Positions 18,001 through 27,161 of a stretch of 64,000 nt of DNA are shown here, in pieces. How positions within the stretch are numbered: the stretch's first letter is position 1; each line of letters starts with the position of its first letter. Under the pieces are notes generated by a model. The model worked only from the letters and a program-made list of their open reading frames with translations, was not told the DNA's origin and searched no databases. Position numbers and translations under genes: made by a program. Source of the DNA: Phytohabitans rumicis (GTDB taxonomy: Bacteria; Actinomycetota; Actinomycetes; Mycobacteriales; Micromonosporaceae); the NCBI RefSeq assembly GCF_011764445.1, contig NZ_BLPG01000001.1, positions 806,001-870,000 on the forward strand, in the 5' to 3' direction.

Positions 18001-20721
18001 GCTGGGGATCTCCTTGCGGGAGCTGATACCGAACTTCGAGTACACCTTGCCGAGGTGCCATTCGACCGTGTGGGGGCTGATGAACAGCCGGGCGCCGATC
18101 TCGGGGTTTGTGAGGCCGTCGGCGGCGAGGCGGGCGATCCGCGCTTCCTGGGAAGTGAGCTCCTCGTGCGTCGCGACGGCGGGTTTGCTCACCGTCGCCC
18201 CCGTGGCCCGCAGCTCGCGACTCGCGCGCTCCGCGAACGCCGCGGCCCCGAACTGGCTCAGCATCTCGTGCGCGCCGCCTAGTTGAGCGCGTGCGTCGAC
18301 GCGGCGGCCCTCGCGGCGCAGCCATTCGCCGTAGCAGAGTCGGGCGCGAGCGAGCGCCATCCGGTTCTCGGTCTTGCCGAGCCGTTCGATCGCCTCGCGG
18401 TACCGGTCGTCGGCTGCCGGCCCTTCGCTTGCCAGGGCTCGCACGTAGGCCCTCGTGCCGAGAGCCCAGTCGGTGCCGGCGGCCTGCGCCATATCGCTGA
18501 TTCTCTGGACCGCCTCGGCCGCGTCGGCTGGGCGCCCGAGTCGCGCGGATGCCTCGATGAGCTCAACCATCGAGTCGGTGGCCAGGCCGAATTCCTCTGG
18601 GTTCTCGCAGCCGCGCTTCGCGGCCGCGGCGGCCTCCTCGTACCGACCGAGGCCGTTGTAGAGCACCGCCGCCGCCCATTGCGTGTCGGCCAGCATCCGT
18701 CCGTGCCCGGCCACGTGACGGGCCGCTTGAGTGATCGCTTCGATCGCCTGGTGCGTCGCGGATTCTCGGCCTCTCCACGGCTCGAGAAACAGCGCGCCGT
18801 AGTGCGCCCAGAAACCGCTGCCAACCGCCTCGCCGACCGCAACCACCTCCGCTGCCAGGGATTCCGCGCCGGCGAGGTCGCCGGCGCGGACCCGGTTCGG
18901 CAGGCGGTGCAGGAGCGCCGATCCCAGCACAGTCAAGGCCCCCGCCCCGCGCGCCAGGTCGACCAGTCGGGCAGAGAGTACGGACCAGCCCTCGAAGTCC
19001 CAGGTATCCGAAGCCATCCGGCACGCGAGCGGGAGCCAGCCAAGGCCCTGTTCCGCCGAGACCGCACCGGTCTGGAAGGCAGCGAGCGCCTCCAGCAGCA
19101 CAGGTGCCCCGGCGGCGTACCCCTCTGCGGTCCTCCGCGCCAGGCCCGCCAGAATCAGAACCTCGCGCGTTGGCTCAGCCGCCTTCGGCGCGGCAAGAAT
19201 GGCCTCGGCCACCTCGCTTGGCAGTGGGCCAGCGGTGAGAGCCGTGAAGCACGCCTCCCAGTAGGTGGCGCGGGCGATCCGGGCGTCGAGCGGGTCCAGC
19301 CGCTTGGCCGCCTCGATCAGTAGCGGCACGCCTGCGCTCGCACCCCTCGTATAGAACGTGAGCCGACCGCGCAGCAACGCCAACTTCGCGGCATCGAGCT
19401 CGTCGAGAGGGCTCAGCTCCGACGCGTCCGCCAGTTCGAGCGCGGCGTGGAACGCGCCGGCCTGATACGTGGCCTGTGCCGCCGCCAACGTTCTGGCTCC
19501 GCGACGTGCGGGGTCGGGGGTCAGCTCGGCGGCGCGACTGAGGAAGGCCGCCGCCGCGGCGACTCCGCCGCGCGCCTGCGCCCGATCCGCCGAGCGCTCC
19601 AGCTCGGCGGCCACCGTCTCGTCAGGTCCGGCCGTCGCGCGCGCCAGATGCCACACCCGACGATCAGGATCGAGCTGAGCGTCGGTCGCGTCCGCCAACG
19701 CCATGTGTACCTCGCGACGCTCGTCAAGCCCCGCCGCGTGATAGGCCGCCGAACGCACGAGCGGGTGCCGGAACCGCACGCTGGTGCCGAGGGTAACCAG
19801 CCCGGACGCTTCGGCGTGCAACGCGGCCTCATCTACCGCGATCCCCAACCTTCCGGCCGCACGCCGCAACAACATCACATCGCCGACCGGCTCGGCGGCG
19901 GCGGCGAACAGCAGGCGTTGCGTCTCGGCGGGCAGTGCTCGAACGCGGCGCAGGAAGCCGTGCTCGAGCTGGCTCGACAAGGGTCGCGCGTCGGGGCGCA
20001 TGAAGCCGCCCGCCATCTCGGCCGCGGTCAACCCGCGCGGCAGCTCGAGCAGAGCCAACGGGTTGCCGCTCGATTCGGCGACGATGCGGTCGCGCACCCC
20101 TTCGTCGAGGCGGCCGGCGACGACCGATTCGAGGAGTGTTCGCGAGTCGCTGTCGGTCAGCCTCGTCACCTTGAGCTCGGGCAGGCCGCCGAGCGTCTCG
20201 CCGGGACTGGGCTCACGTACGGCGAAGACGAGCAGGATCGACTCCGCGTACAGCCGCCGGGCGACGAACTCCAAGGTTTGTGCCGACACGCGATCCAACC
20301 ACTGCGCGTCGTCGACGAGGCAGACCAATGGCTGATCACCGGCGGCATCCGCGAGGAGGCTCAGCGCCGCCAGGCCCACGAGGAACCGGTTGGGCGGAGC
20401 ACCGTCACGCAGACCGAACACCGTGCGGAGCGCGTCGCGCTGAGGCTCGGGGAGGCGGTCGAGGCCGGCGAGCAGTGGAGCGCACAGCTGATGCAGGCCG
20501 GCGTACGACAGCTCCATCTCGGACTCGACGCCGGCGGCCCTGAGGAGGCGGCAACCGGTGCTGCCCTCCAGGAGGTACGTCAACAGCTCGGTCTTCCCGA
20601 TGCCCGGCTCGCCACGCAGCACGAGGGCCCCACTACGCCCCTCCCTGGCTCCCGCCAAGAGGTCGTCAAGGGCCCGGCACTCGTTTCGCCGCCCGAGGAC
20701 TCTCGGACCGCTCCTGGTCAC
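17971..20721 (-). CDS. LuxR-family regulator with AAA ATPase domain (LAL type)
   Basis: This 916-residue LAL regulator begins with a GTG and 'VTRSGPRVLGRRNECRALDD'. That start places it 17 bases after the stop of the upstream paralogue, with GAGG ahead. Walker A is GEPGIGKT and Walker B is 'LVCLVDDAQWLD'. A long helical repeat region precedes the C-terminal LuxR HTH, 'LTSQEARIARLAADGLTNPEI' (shown to the turn), then 'HTVEWHLGKVYSKF'. It is the last gene of the minus-strand operon USP-LuxR-LuxR. The last codons lie within the terminator palindrome. The signal and targets are unknown. Confidence 0.92.
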   Translation of the reverse strand: MTRSGPRVLGRRNECRALDDLLAGAREGRSGALVLRGEPGIGKTELLTYLLEGSTGCRLLRAAGVESEMELSYAGLHQLCAPLLAGLDRLPEPQRDALRTVFGLRDGAPPNRFLVGLAALSLLADAAGDQPLVCLVDDAQWLDRVSAQTLEFVARRLYAESILLVFAVREPSPGETLGGLPELKVTRLTDSDSRTLLESVVAGRLDEGVRDRIVAESSGNPLALLELPRGLTAAEMAGGFMRPDARPLSSQLEHGFLRRVRALPAETQRLLFAAAAEPVGDVMLLRRAAGRLGIAVDEAALHAEASGLVTLGTSVRFRHPLVRSAAYHAAGLDERREVHMALADATDAQLDPDRRVWHLARATAGPDETVAAELERSADRAQARGGVAAAAAFLSRAAELTPDPARRGARTLAAAQATYQAGAFHAALELADASELSPLDELDAAKLALLRGRLTFYTRGASAGVPLLIEAAKRLDPLDARIARATYWEACFTALTAGPLPSEVAEAILAAPKAAEPTREVLILAGLARRTAEGYAAGAPVLLEALAAFQTGAVSAEQGLGWLPLACRMASDTWDFEGWSVLSARLVDLARGAGALTVLGSALLHRLPNRVRAGDLAGAESLAAEVVAVGEAVGSGFWAHYGALFLEPWRGRESATHQAIEAITQAARHVAGHGRMLADTQWAAAVLYNGLGRYEEAAAAAKRGCENPEEFGLATDSMVELIEASARLGRPADAAEAVQRISDMAQAAGTDWALGTRAYVRALASEGPAADDRYREAIERLGKTENRMALARARLCYGEWLRREGRRVDARAQLGGAHEMLSQFGAAAFAERASRELRATGATVSKPAVATHEELTSQEARIARLAADGLTNPEIGARLFISPHTVEWHLGKVYSKFGISSRKEIPSVIRASFKSF

Positions 20722-20737
20722 GGCAGCCTCACGCAGG

Positions 20738-23461
20738 TCAGGGTACCGCTCCACCGGCGATGCCCAGCTTGGCGAAGATCTTGCGCAGGTGCCACTCGAC
20801 GGTGTATGGGCTGAGGAGGAGCTGGGCACCGATTTCGGCGCTGGTCAGCCCGCTGCGGGCGAGCGCGGCCATGTGCGCCTCCTGCGCGCTCAGGGTGTCG
20901 CTCGTGCGGGCGGCGTGTTCGGCTACCGCCTCGCCGGCGGCGGCAAGCTCGCGGCGGGCGCGGTCCGCGAACGCGTCCGCGCCGGCCGCGGTGAGGATGT
21001 CGTAGGCGCTGCGTAGCTGAGGGCGGGCCTCCTGGCGCCGGTTCTCCCGCCGCAGCCACTCGCCGTACAGCAGGTGGGCGCGGGCCAACTCCATCCGCAG
21101 TTGGGTCCGGCCGAGGTGCTCAATCGCCTGCCGGTACAACGCCTCCGCCGCGCCTCCCGTAGCCAGCAACGCACCCGACCGGGCCCGCACGCCGAGCGCC
21201 CACTCGGTCCCGCAGGCTTGGGTCGTCGCCGCGAGCCGCTCGTACGCGCCCGCCGCGAGCTCCGGCCGGCCGCTGCGAACGGCCGACTCGATCAGCTCCG
21301 CCAGTGCCCAGTAGACGACGGCCGTCTCGAGCGGATGCTCAGCCGCGGCGCGGGCCGCCGGCAGGGCCTCGGCATACCGCGCGAGTCCGTTCAGCAGCAG
21401 CGACCGCGCCCAGTGCGTAACCATGACCCCGGTGTCTTCTCCGCGGGCCACCACGTCGGCCATGCTCGCCTCGATCAACGGGACAGCCTCGGCTTCGTCC
21501 CCGCGCCAGGCCGCGAGCGCGAGCGCGCCGTACGGTGCCAGCCCGCGCCCGGTCGCCTCCCCGATCGCCTTGACCTCCGCGACCAGTGACGCGGCCGCCG
21601 CGCGCTCGCCGGCGAAGAGGCGCACGACGACGAGCGAGTTCAAGGCAAGCGGGAGTTCGCTGAGGGCGCCGACATCCCGCGCGGCCTGGACGTGCCGAGC
21701 GGTCAGGATCGACCAGCTCTCGTCATCCCACGTATCGGCGGCGGTGACCGCCGCCAGCCACAACCAGGGCAGCTCGCTCGCCTCCGACGCGTCCTGCATG
21801 CGGAACGCCGACAGGGTCGCCTTCGCCAGCGGCACGAAGGCTTCGTACCCGTCGGTCAGCAACGCCGCGCGGCTGTCCAGCAGGAGATCGCCGGGACGGT
21901 CCCGGGTCGGCCTCGGCGCTGCCCGCACCGCACGCACCATCTCCAGAAACCCGGCATCGTCGGCGAACCCGCCGGCCAACATGGCGGCCGCCATCGCGTC
22001 GCGGTATGTGGTGCGGGCGAGCGCACCGTCCAGCGGTTCGAGCCGGCGGGCGGCTTCCAGGAGCAGCCGCGGCGCGCTCATGTCGTGACCGGAGGCGAAT
22101 GCGAGCTGTGCCCGCAACAGACTCACCCGCGCCAGGTGGAGTTCATCGGCCAGGCCCTCCTCGGCTCCGCGCAGCAGCTTCAGCGCGGTCTTGAAGGCGC
22201 CGGCCTGCATCTCTGCCTGGGCTGCGGCCAGTGCGCGGATCGCGCGCGTCGCCGGGTCCGGAGTCAGTTCGGTCGCGTGCCGCAGCAGCTCGGCCGCGGC
22301 CGCGACACCGCCGCGGCGCTGCGCCCGGTCGGCAGAGCTGAGCAGTTCGGCGGCGATTCGCTCATCGGCGCCGGCCGCCCCGTGCGCCCGGTGCCAGGCG
22401 CGCCGATCGGGGTCGACAGCCGGATCGGTCGCCTCGGCGAGGGCCCGGTGCACGTCACGACGGTCCGCGGGCGTCGCCGCACGGTAGACCGCCGACCGCA
22501 CCAGCGGATGCCGGAACCGCACCCGGACACCCAGCTCTATCAGTCCGGCAGCCTCCGCCGGCACGACCGCGCTCATCGCAAGATCCAGCAGCTTCGCCGC
22601 GCGGAACAACAACGTCACGTCACCGACCGGTTCAGCCGCCGCCGTGAGCAACAGCTTCCGCGTCGGCGACGGCAGCGATCCCACCCGCAGGGCGAAGCTC
22701 CGCTCGATCCGGCTCCACAATGGTCGCGCGTCGGGACGCATGAACCCGCCCGCTATCTCGGCCGCGGTCAACCCGCGCGGCAGCTCAAGCAGGGCCAGCG
22801 GATTGCCGCGCGTCTCGGCGACGATCCGATCCCGCACCCTCTCGTCGAGCCGCCCGGGGACGACCGAGTCCAGCAGTGCGCGGGCGTCCTCGTCGGCCAG
22901 GCCGCCGACGACCAGCTCCGACAAGCCTCGCCAGGTCGACCCGGTCGCCGGCTCCCGGACCGAGAACACCACACCGATCCGCTCGGCGAACAGACGCCGC
23001 GAGACGAACGTCAACGTCTGCGCCGAAACCTGATCCAGCCACTGTGCATCGTCAACCACGCACATCAGCGGCCTGTCCTGCGACACCGTCGCCAGCAGAC
23101 CCAACACGGCCAGTCCGACCAGGAATTTGTCCGGCGGACTTCCGACGCTGTAGCCGAACGCGACAGCGAGCGCCTCGCGCTGCGGAACCGGTAAGCGATC
23201 GCGGAGGTCCAGCATCGGCACGCACAACTGATGCAAAGCTGCGAACGGAAACTCCATCTCGGATTCGACACCCGCGGCACGCGCCACCCTGCATCCGGTC
23301 GAACGCCCCACGACGTATTCGAGCAGAGCCGACTTCCCCACACCCGCGTCACCACGGATCAGCACGGCCCGCCCTCTGCCGGAGCGAACCTCAGCGACCA
23401 TCCGGTCCAGGACCGCGCACTCCTTTGCCCGGCCGCGCAGCCCGTGATAGCGCTCATCCAC
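20738..23461 (-). CDS. LuxR-family regulator with AAA ATPase domain (LAL type)
   Basis: A 907-residue paralogue of the neighbouring LAL regulators, with Walker A GDAGVGKS, Walker B 'LMCVVDDAQWLD', a TPR-like central region and a C-terminal HTH ('LSAQEAHMAALARSGLTSAE', then 'YTVEWHLRKIFAKLG'). I chose the GTG at 'VDERYHGLRGRAKEC' because it overlaps the stop of the upstream universal stress gene by eight bases, which fits translational coupling; another GTG lies three codons earlier. Together with 17971-20721 it forms a tandem pair that arose by duplication. Confidence 0.9.
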   Translation of the reverse strand: MDERYHGLRGRAKECAVLDRMVAEVRSGRGRAVLIRGDAGVGKSALLEYVVGRSTGCRVARAAGVESEMEFPFAALHQLCVPMLDLRDRLPVPQREALAVAFGYSVGSPPDKFLVGLAVLGLLATVSQDRPLMCVVDDAQWLDQVSAQTLTFVSRRLFAERIGVVFSVREPATGSTWRGLSELVVGGLADEDARALLDSVVPGRLDERVRDRIVAETRGNPLALLELPRGLTAAEIAGGFMRPDARPLWSRIERSFALRVGSLPSPTRKLLLTAAAEPVGDVTLLFRAAKLLDLAMSAVVPAEAAGLIELGVRVRFRHPLVRSAVYRAATPADRRDVHRALAEATDPAVDPDRRAWHRAHGAAGADERIAAELLSSADRAQRRGGVAAAAELLRHATELTPDPATRAIRALAAAQAEMQAGAFKTALKLLRGAEEGLADELHLARVSLLRAQLAFASGHDMSAPRLLLEAARRLEPLDGALARTTYRDAMAAAMLAGGFADDAGFLEMVRAVRAAPRPTRDRPGDLLLDSRAALLTDGYEAFVPLAKATLSAFRMQDASEASELPWLWLAAVTAADTWDDESWSILTARHVQAARDVGALSELPLALNSLVVVRLFAGERAAAASLVAEVKAIGEATGRGLAPYGALALAAWRGDEAEAVPLIEASMADVVARGEDTGVMVTHWARSLLLNGLARYAEALPAARAAAEHPLETAVVYWALAELIESAVRSGRPELAAGAYERLAATTQACGTEWALGVRARSGALLATGGAAEALYRQAIEHLGRTQLRMELARAHLLYGEWLRRENRRQEARPQLRSAYDILTAAGADAFADRARRELAAAGEAVAEHAARTSDTLSAQEAHMAALARSGLTSAEIGAQLLLSPYTVEWHLRKIFAKLGIAGGAVP

Positions 23462-24266
23462 GCGAGCCACCGGTCGCTGGTACGACCGCGACCGGACAGG
23501 CGGAGTGGTGCAGAAGCGTCTGACTGACCGAGCCGAGTAGCAGGCCCTTGACGGCGCCCCGGCCACGGGATCCCAACACCACCAGCTGTGCGCTCTTCGA
23601 GCGCTCGACCAGAACGTTTCGCGGGTGTCCACGAATCAGTTCGGGCCGGACCACGACATCGGGGTACCGCTCCGGCCAGGCGGCCAACCAGTCGGTGCGG
23701 GCTGAATCATTCCATGCGAGCATCGGGACCAGTTCCGCCCCGCGGTACGCGCATTCCTCGAAGGCGAAGCGGACCGCGCGTTCGGCTCCCTCGGACCCGT
23801 CGACGCCCACCACGACCGGACCGGCCGCCGGCTCCGCACCGCGAATGACCAGGACCGGGCAATGGGCGTGTGCCGCCGCGTGTACGGCGACCGAACCGAC
23901 GACCACACTGCTGATGCCGCCCATGCCCCGATCGCCAAGCACCAGCAGCGTGGCCCGACGGGATTCCTCGAGGAGCACGGGCGTCGCGGCCCCGTCGATC
24001 AACGCCGCGGTGACCGCTACCTGCGGTGCCGTCTTTCTGGCCTCCGCCGTGGCCTCCCCGAGAAGGCTTTCCGCATGGTGCCGCAGGCCCGTCCCGGGTA
24101 GGTCACCGGCGACCGGTCCGACGTCCACGTGCAAGGACGGCCAGATGAAGGCATGCACGATGTGCAGCGGCTCGCCCCGGTGGTACGCCTCTGTGGCGGC
24201 GGCGCGCACCGCGGCAAGGGCCTGTTCCGATCCGTCGATGCCCACGACCACCCGCTCGGTGTTCAT
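23454..24266 (-). CDS. universal stress protein, two tandem USP domains
   Basis: The 270-residue protein has two UspA-like domains. The first begins 'VVVGIDGSEQALAAVRAA' and ends with the ATP-binding signature 'LGDRGMGGISSVVVGSVA'. The second begins 'VVVGVDGSEGAERAVRFA' and ends with 'LGSRGRGAVKGLLLGSVSQ'. Both have the G-x2-G-x9-G(S/T) nucleotide loop. The ATG at 'MNTERVVVG' is preferred over longer frames, since the family starts there. It is first in an operon with two LuxR regulators, so stress or dormancy control is a reasonable inference. Confidence 0.9.
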   Translation of the reverse strand: MNTERVVVGIDGSEQALAAVRAAATEAYHRGEPLHIVHAFIWPSLHVDVGPVAGDLPGTGLRHHAESLLGEATAEARKTAPQVAVTAALIDGAATPVLLEESRRATLLVLGDRGMGGISSVVVGSVAVHAAAHAHCPVLVIRGAEPAAGPVVVGVDGSEGAERAVRFAFEECAYRGAELVPMLAWNDSARTDWLAAWPERYPDVVVRPELIRGHPRNVLVERSKSAQLVVLGSRGRGAVKGLLLGSVSQTLLHHSACPVAVVPATGGSRG

Positions 24267-24413
24267 GCAGCAAGGACCGCGCGGCGCCGCGGCTTGTGAC
24301 ATCGGCCGCTGCCCGGTGTCCGCGTCACGGATCCGCGGGCCGCCCGGTCCTTGATTCGGCGCCGCCCACCGACTGCGGGCGGCGAAGTCATTCGTCGGAC
24401 AAAGGGGTACGTC

Positions 24414-25156
24414 ATGAAGGTCGTGGTAATCGGAGGCACGGGGCTGATCGGCTCGAAGCTGGTGACCAAGCTGGGCGAGCATGGTCATGAGGCGGTGCCG
24501 GCGGCCCCCGACACGGGCGTGAACACGATCACCAAGGAAGGGCTGCCCGAGGCGCTCGAGGGCGCGGCCGTCGTGGTGGACGTGTCGAACTCGCCATCAT
24601 TCGACGAAGCCGCGGTGGTGGAGTTCTTCGGGACCTCCACCACCAACCTGCTGGAGTGCGCGGCGAAGGCGGGGGTCGGCCACTACGTGGCGTTGTCGGT
24701 GGTGGGAACGGAGCAGTTGTCGAATTCCGGCTACTTCCGGGGAAGGCCATCCAGGAGCGGCTGATCCGTGAGTCGGGTCGGCCGTACTCGATCGTGCACG
24801 CCACCCAGTTCTTCGAGTTCGTCAAGGCCATCGCCGACTTCAGCACGATCGACGGCGAGGTACACCTGCCGCCGGTGCTGTTCCAGCCGATGGCGGCCGA
24901 CGACGTCGCCGCCGGCGTCGGGCGCGTCGCGGTGGGGCAGCCGGTCAACGGCATCCGCGAGATCGGAGGTCCGGAGCAGTTCCGGCTCGACGAGCTGGTG
25001 CGCAACGCTCTCGCGGCCAAGGGCGACCCGCGGAAGGTCATCACCGACGACAACGCCGGCTACTCCGGCGTTCGGGTGAACGAGCGGACGCTGGTCCCGG
25101 GCCCGGACGCCTGGCTCGGCGAGATCACCGTCAAGATGTGGCTCGCACAGCAGTAG
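24414..25156 (+). pseudogene. NmrA-like NAD(P)-binding protein, single frameshift
   Basis: The gene starts after an AAAGGGG ribosome site with 'MKVVVIGGTGLIGSKLV', the NAD(P) loop. It runs to '..SNSGYFR' and shifts at the GGGG run 24739-24742. One extra G would give '..GYFRGKAIQERLIRESG', joining the C-terminal half 'YSIVHATQFFEFV..'. The intact product would be about 247 residues and is a relative of the gene at 16813-17526. It is divergent from the universal stress gene with a 147-base shared upstream region in which I see no clear operator. Confidence 0.8.
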
Positions 25157-25196
25157 CCGCGAGCCCAGCACTCCTGCGCGCGCGGTGCTTGACGCC

Positions 25197-25231
25197 CGAC
25201 CACGCGGACCGGCCGTCGGTCCGCGTGGTCG
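25197..25231. terminator. 15-bp hairpin after NmrA-like gene
   Basis: Arms 25197-25211 and 25217-25231 are exact reverse complements around a 5-base loop, 40 bases after the stop. No T-run follows. Confidence 0.65.
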
Positions 25232-25313
25232 CTCGACCTCGACGACGTGGTACCGGGTGGCTCCCGGCCTGCACCGAGTGACGGGCGAGGTAGGCATCGG
25301 TTAGCGTCACCGT

Positions 25314-25826
25314 ATGGCGGAACAGGACGGGCGTGGACGTTCGGTGTTTGTCTACCGTGTCGGGGCCGGTGCTGGCACACAGGACGTCATTTCGGTGATG
25401 GAGCACGAGTGGGTCAGCAAGCACGGCCTGCCCACCGAGGCGATCCTGGGCGTGATCCGAAGGCCGCAGGGCTTCGGTGACGACGTCAGTCCCGACAAGT
25501 TCGAGGAGAATCCCGGCTTTGTGGGATTCCTGCACGAGTTGATCGCGGCGCATGTCCTCGAACTCCGGCAGGTGGTGCGCGGGGCCGCAGGGCAGGACGG
25601 CGCTTTCATCTACCTCGTGGATGGCCGGACGACCAAGCAGGGCGGCGAGGTGGCACTGCAGGATGTGATCGGCATGGTCGCGGTGGACGCGGGCAGACTC
25701 GTGCCTGGCTCCTATCAACCGAATCCCGCCCATCGCCTGTACACCGCCGATGGCTTCTTCGTCCTTCCGCCGGAGCTGGAGTCCGTACTGCGCCGCGAGA
25801 TTCTCGCGCGCGGCGGCCAGCGCTGA
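25314..25826 (+). CDS. uncharacterised 170-residue protein
   Basis: I do not recognise this family. The protein is soluble, of mixed composition, with no signal or membrane segment. It has a central 'FIYLVDGRTTKQGGEVALQD' and a C-terminal 'GFFVLPPELESVLRREILA'. It precedes the TPR-like gene by 29 bases and is probably co-transcribed with it. The pair suggests a small actinobacterial module of unknown role. Confidence 0.65.
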   Translation: MAEQDGRGRSVFVYRVGAGAGTQDVISVMEHEWVSKHGLPTEAILGVIRRPQGFGDDVSPDKFEENPGFVGFLHELIAAHVLELRQVVRGAAGQDGAFIYLVDGRTTKQGGEVALQDVIGMVAVDAGRLVPGSYQPNPAHRLYTADGFFVLPPELESVLRREILARGGQR

Positions 25827-25855
25827 CCGCGCATCGACGGCTTTCAGGGGGCGGC

Positions 25856-27037
25856 ATGTACGACGAACTGCTCGCCGCTGTGCGTGCCCGGGTCAATCGG
25901 TACGGCAACAGCGGTGACGCGCAGGATGTGCTGCACCCCGCCGGGGTTCGCGATGCGCAGGCGCTGCTGACGGCGGCACGTGAGTTGTCCGGTGGCGATG
26001 GCCGGACTCCGCTGATCGATGCGCAGCACGCGGCCGGGCTGCTGTACTACGCCCGGCACGTCGTGCTGTCGGCTGGCGATGACGAGACCGACCTGGACCT
26101 GGCCGAGCCGTTGCTGCGGCCGGTGTTCGACCACATCGCCGACCTGGCCGACCAGCTGCGGGCGCTCGCCGACGTGCTAACCCGGCCGGTTCGGCTGAAC
26201 CCGCAGCGGGTCGCCGTGTTCACCTTCGCTGGTCGGCCGCTCGCCGAGATCGACGCCGTCATCGCGGTCACCCGTCACGCCATCCTGGCCGCCGGCGACG
26301 GCACGGACAGCATGCCGCTCCACATGAACCTCGCCGAGGCGCATCAGCTGCGGTACACCAGAACCGGCGACGTCGCGGACCTGACCGACGCCGTCGACAT
26401 CGCCCGGCAGGTGCTGGCGGCGACACCCGCCGATGACCAGATGTACGGCAACCGGCTCACCACGCTCGCCACGTTCCTGCAACTGCGGTTCGCGTCCGCA
26501 GCGACCATCGCAGATCTGGACGCCTCGATCGAGGCGTACGCCGAAGCGCTGACCTCGGCCGGGGACGACGACGAGGACCGTCCCATGTATCTGTCGAACC
26601 TCGGCCGGGCGCGCATGACCCGCTACGTGTACGTTTCGCGGGATCCCGCCGACCTCGACGCGGCCGTCGAGCTGGTCCGGACGGCGGTGGCCAGGACCCC
26701 CGACGGTGACCCGGCCCGGGACACCCGCCTGCACGCGCTCCACCAGGCATACTGGCTGTGCTACGCCCGCACCGGCGACCTCGCGGACCTGGAGGCGGCG
26801 CTGCGAGCCGCGCACGAGGCGATCGAGGCGACCCTGCCGGAGCACCCGGACCGTCCCGAACGAATCTTCAACCTCGGCGCCACCCACCTGGCCCGCTACG
26901 AACGGACCGGACACAGCGACGACGCCGCCGCGGCCAAGGACGTCGCGAAGCGGCTCATGCGCGCCGTGCCAAAAGATCATCCGCTGTACGCGGCCGCCCA
27001 CGACCTGCTCGACCGCGCTCGGCGCAGCCATCGCTGA
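25856..27037 (+). CDS. TPR-like helical repeat protein
   Basis: A 393-residue soluble protein built of repeated helical hairpins, with motifs such as 'LRYTRTGDVADLTDAVDIAR', 'LGRARMTRYVYVSRDPADLD', 'CYARTGDLADLEAALRAAHE' and 'HLARYERTGHSDDAAAA'. Each resembles 'A-x-R-Y-x-R-T-G-D-x-x-D-L-D-x-A', the repeat seen in actinobacterial TPR proteins that often carry a CHAT protease domain. No CHAT His-Cys motif is visible here, so this is a stand-alone repeat or scaffold version. It likely works with the preceding 170-residue protein. Confidence 0.7.
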   Translation: MYDELLAAVRARVNRYGNSGDAQDVLHPAGVRDAQALLTAARELSGGDGRTPLIDAQHAAGLLYYARHVVLSAGDDETDLDLAEPLLRPVFDHIADLADQLRALADVLTRPVRLNPQRVAVFTFAGRPLAEIDAVIAVTRHAILAAGDGTDSMPLHMNLAEAHQLRYTRTGDVADLTDAVDIARQVLAATPADDQMYGNRLTTLATFLQLRFASAATIADLDASIEAYAEALTSAGDDDEDRPMYLSNLGRARMTRYVYVSRDPADLDAAVELVRTAVARTPDGDPARDTRLHALHQAYWLCYARTGDLADLEAALRAAHEAIEATLPEHPDRPERIFNLGATHLARYERTGHSDDAAAAKDVAKRLMRAVPKDHPLYAAAHDLLDRARRSHR

Positions 27038-27061
27038 GGCGAGCAGTCCGTCAACGAGCAA

Positions 27062-27076
27062 GACTTAATTTAAGTC
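27062..27076. promoter_or_regulatory. palindromic operator candidate (site A) upstream of GH16
   Basis: GACTTAATTTAAGTC is a perfect 7-1-7 palindrome in a GC-rich genome. It lies just before a TTGACC -35-like hexamer at 27082-27087, and related sites occur in three other promoter regions of this locus. ROK-family repressors are known to bind AT-rich palindromes, and two ROK genes are in the cluster. Confidence 0.65.
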
Positions 27077-27161
27077 CTGTATTGACCACGAGCCGGGCAC
27101 CGGCATAGCCTCTGATGGATCTGTTAAGTAACCTCACAGATCCCAGATGGGAGGTACGCCG

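Noticed and set aside
24267..24413. ECF41-type promoter before the second NmrA-like gene
   Set aside because: Only a reversed TGTGACA-like string is present, without the partner element at the right spacing, so no call was made.
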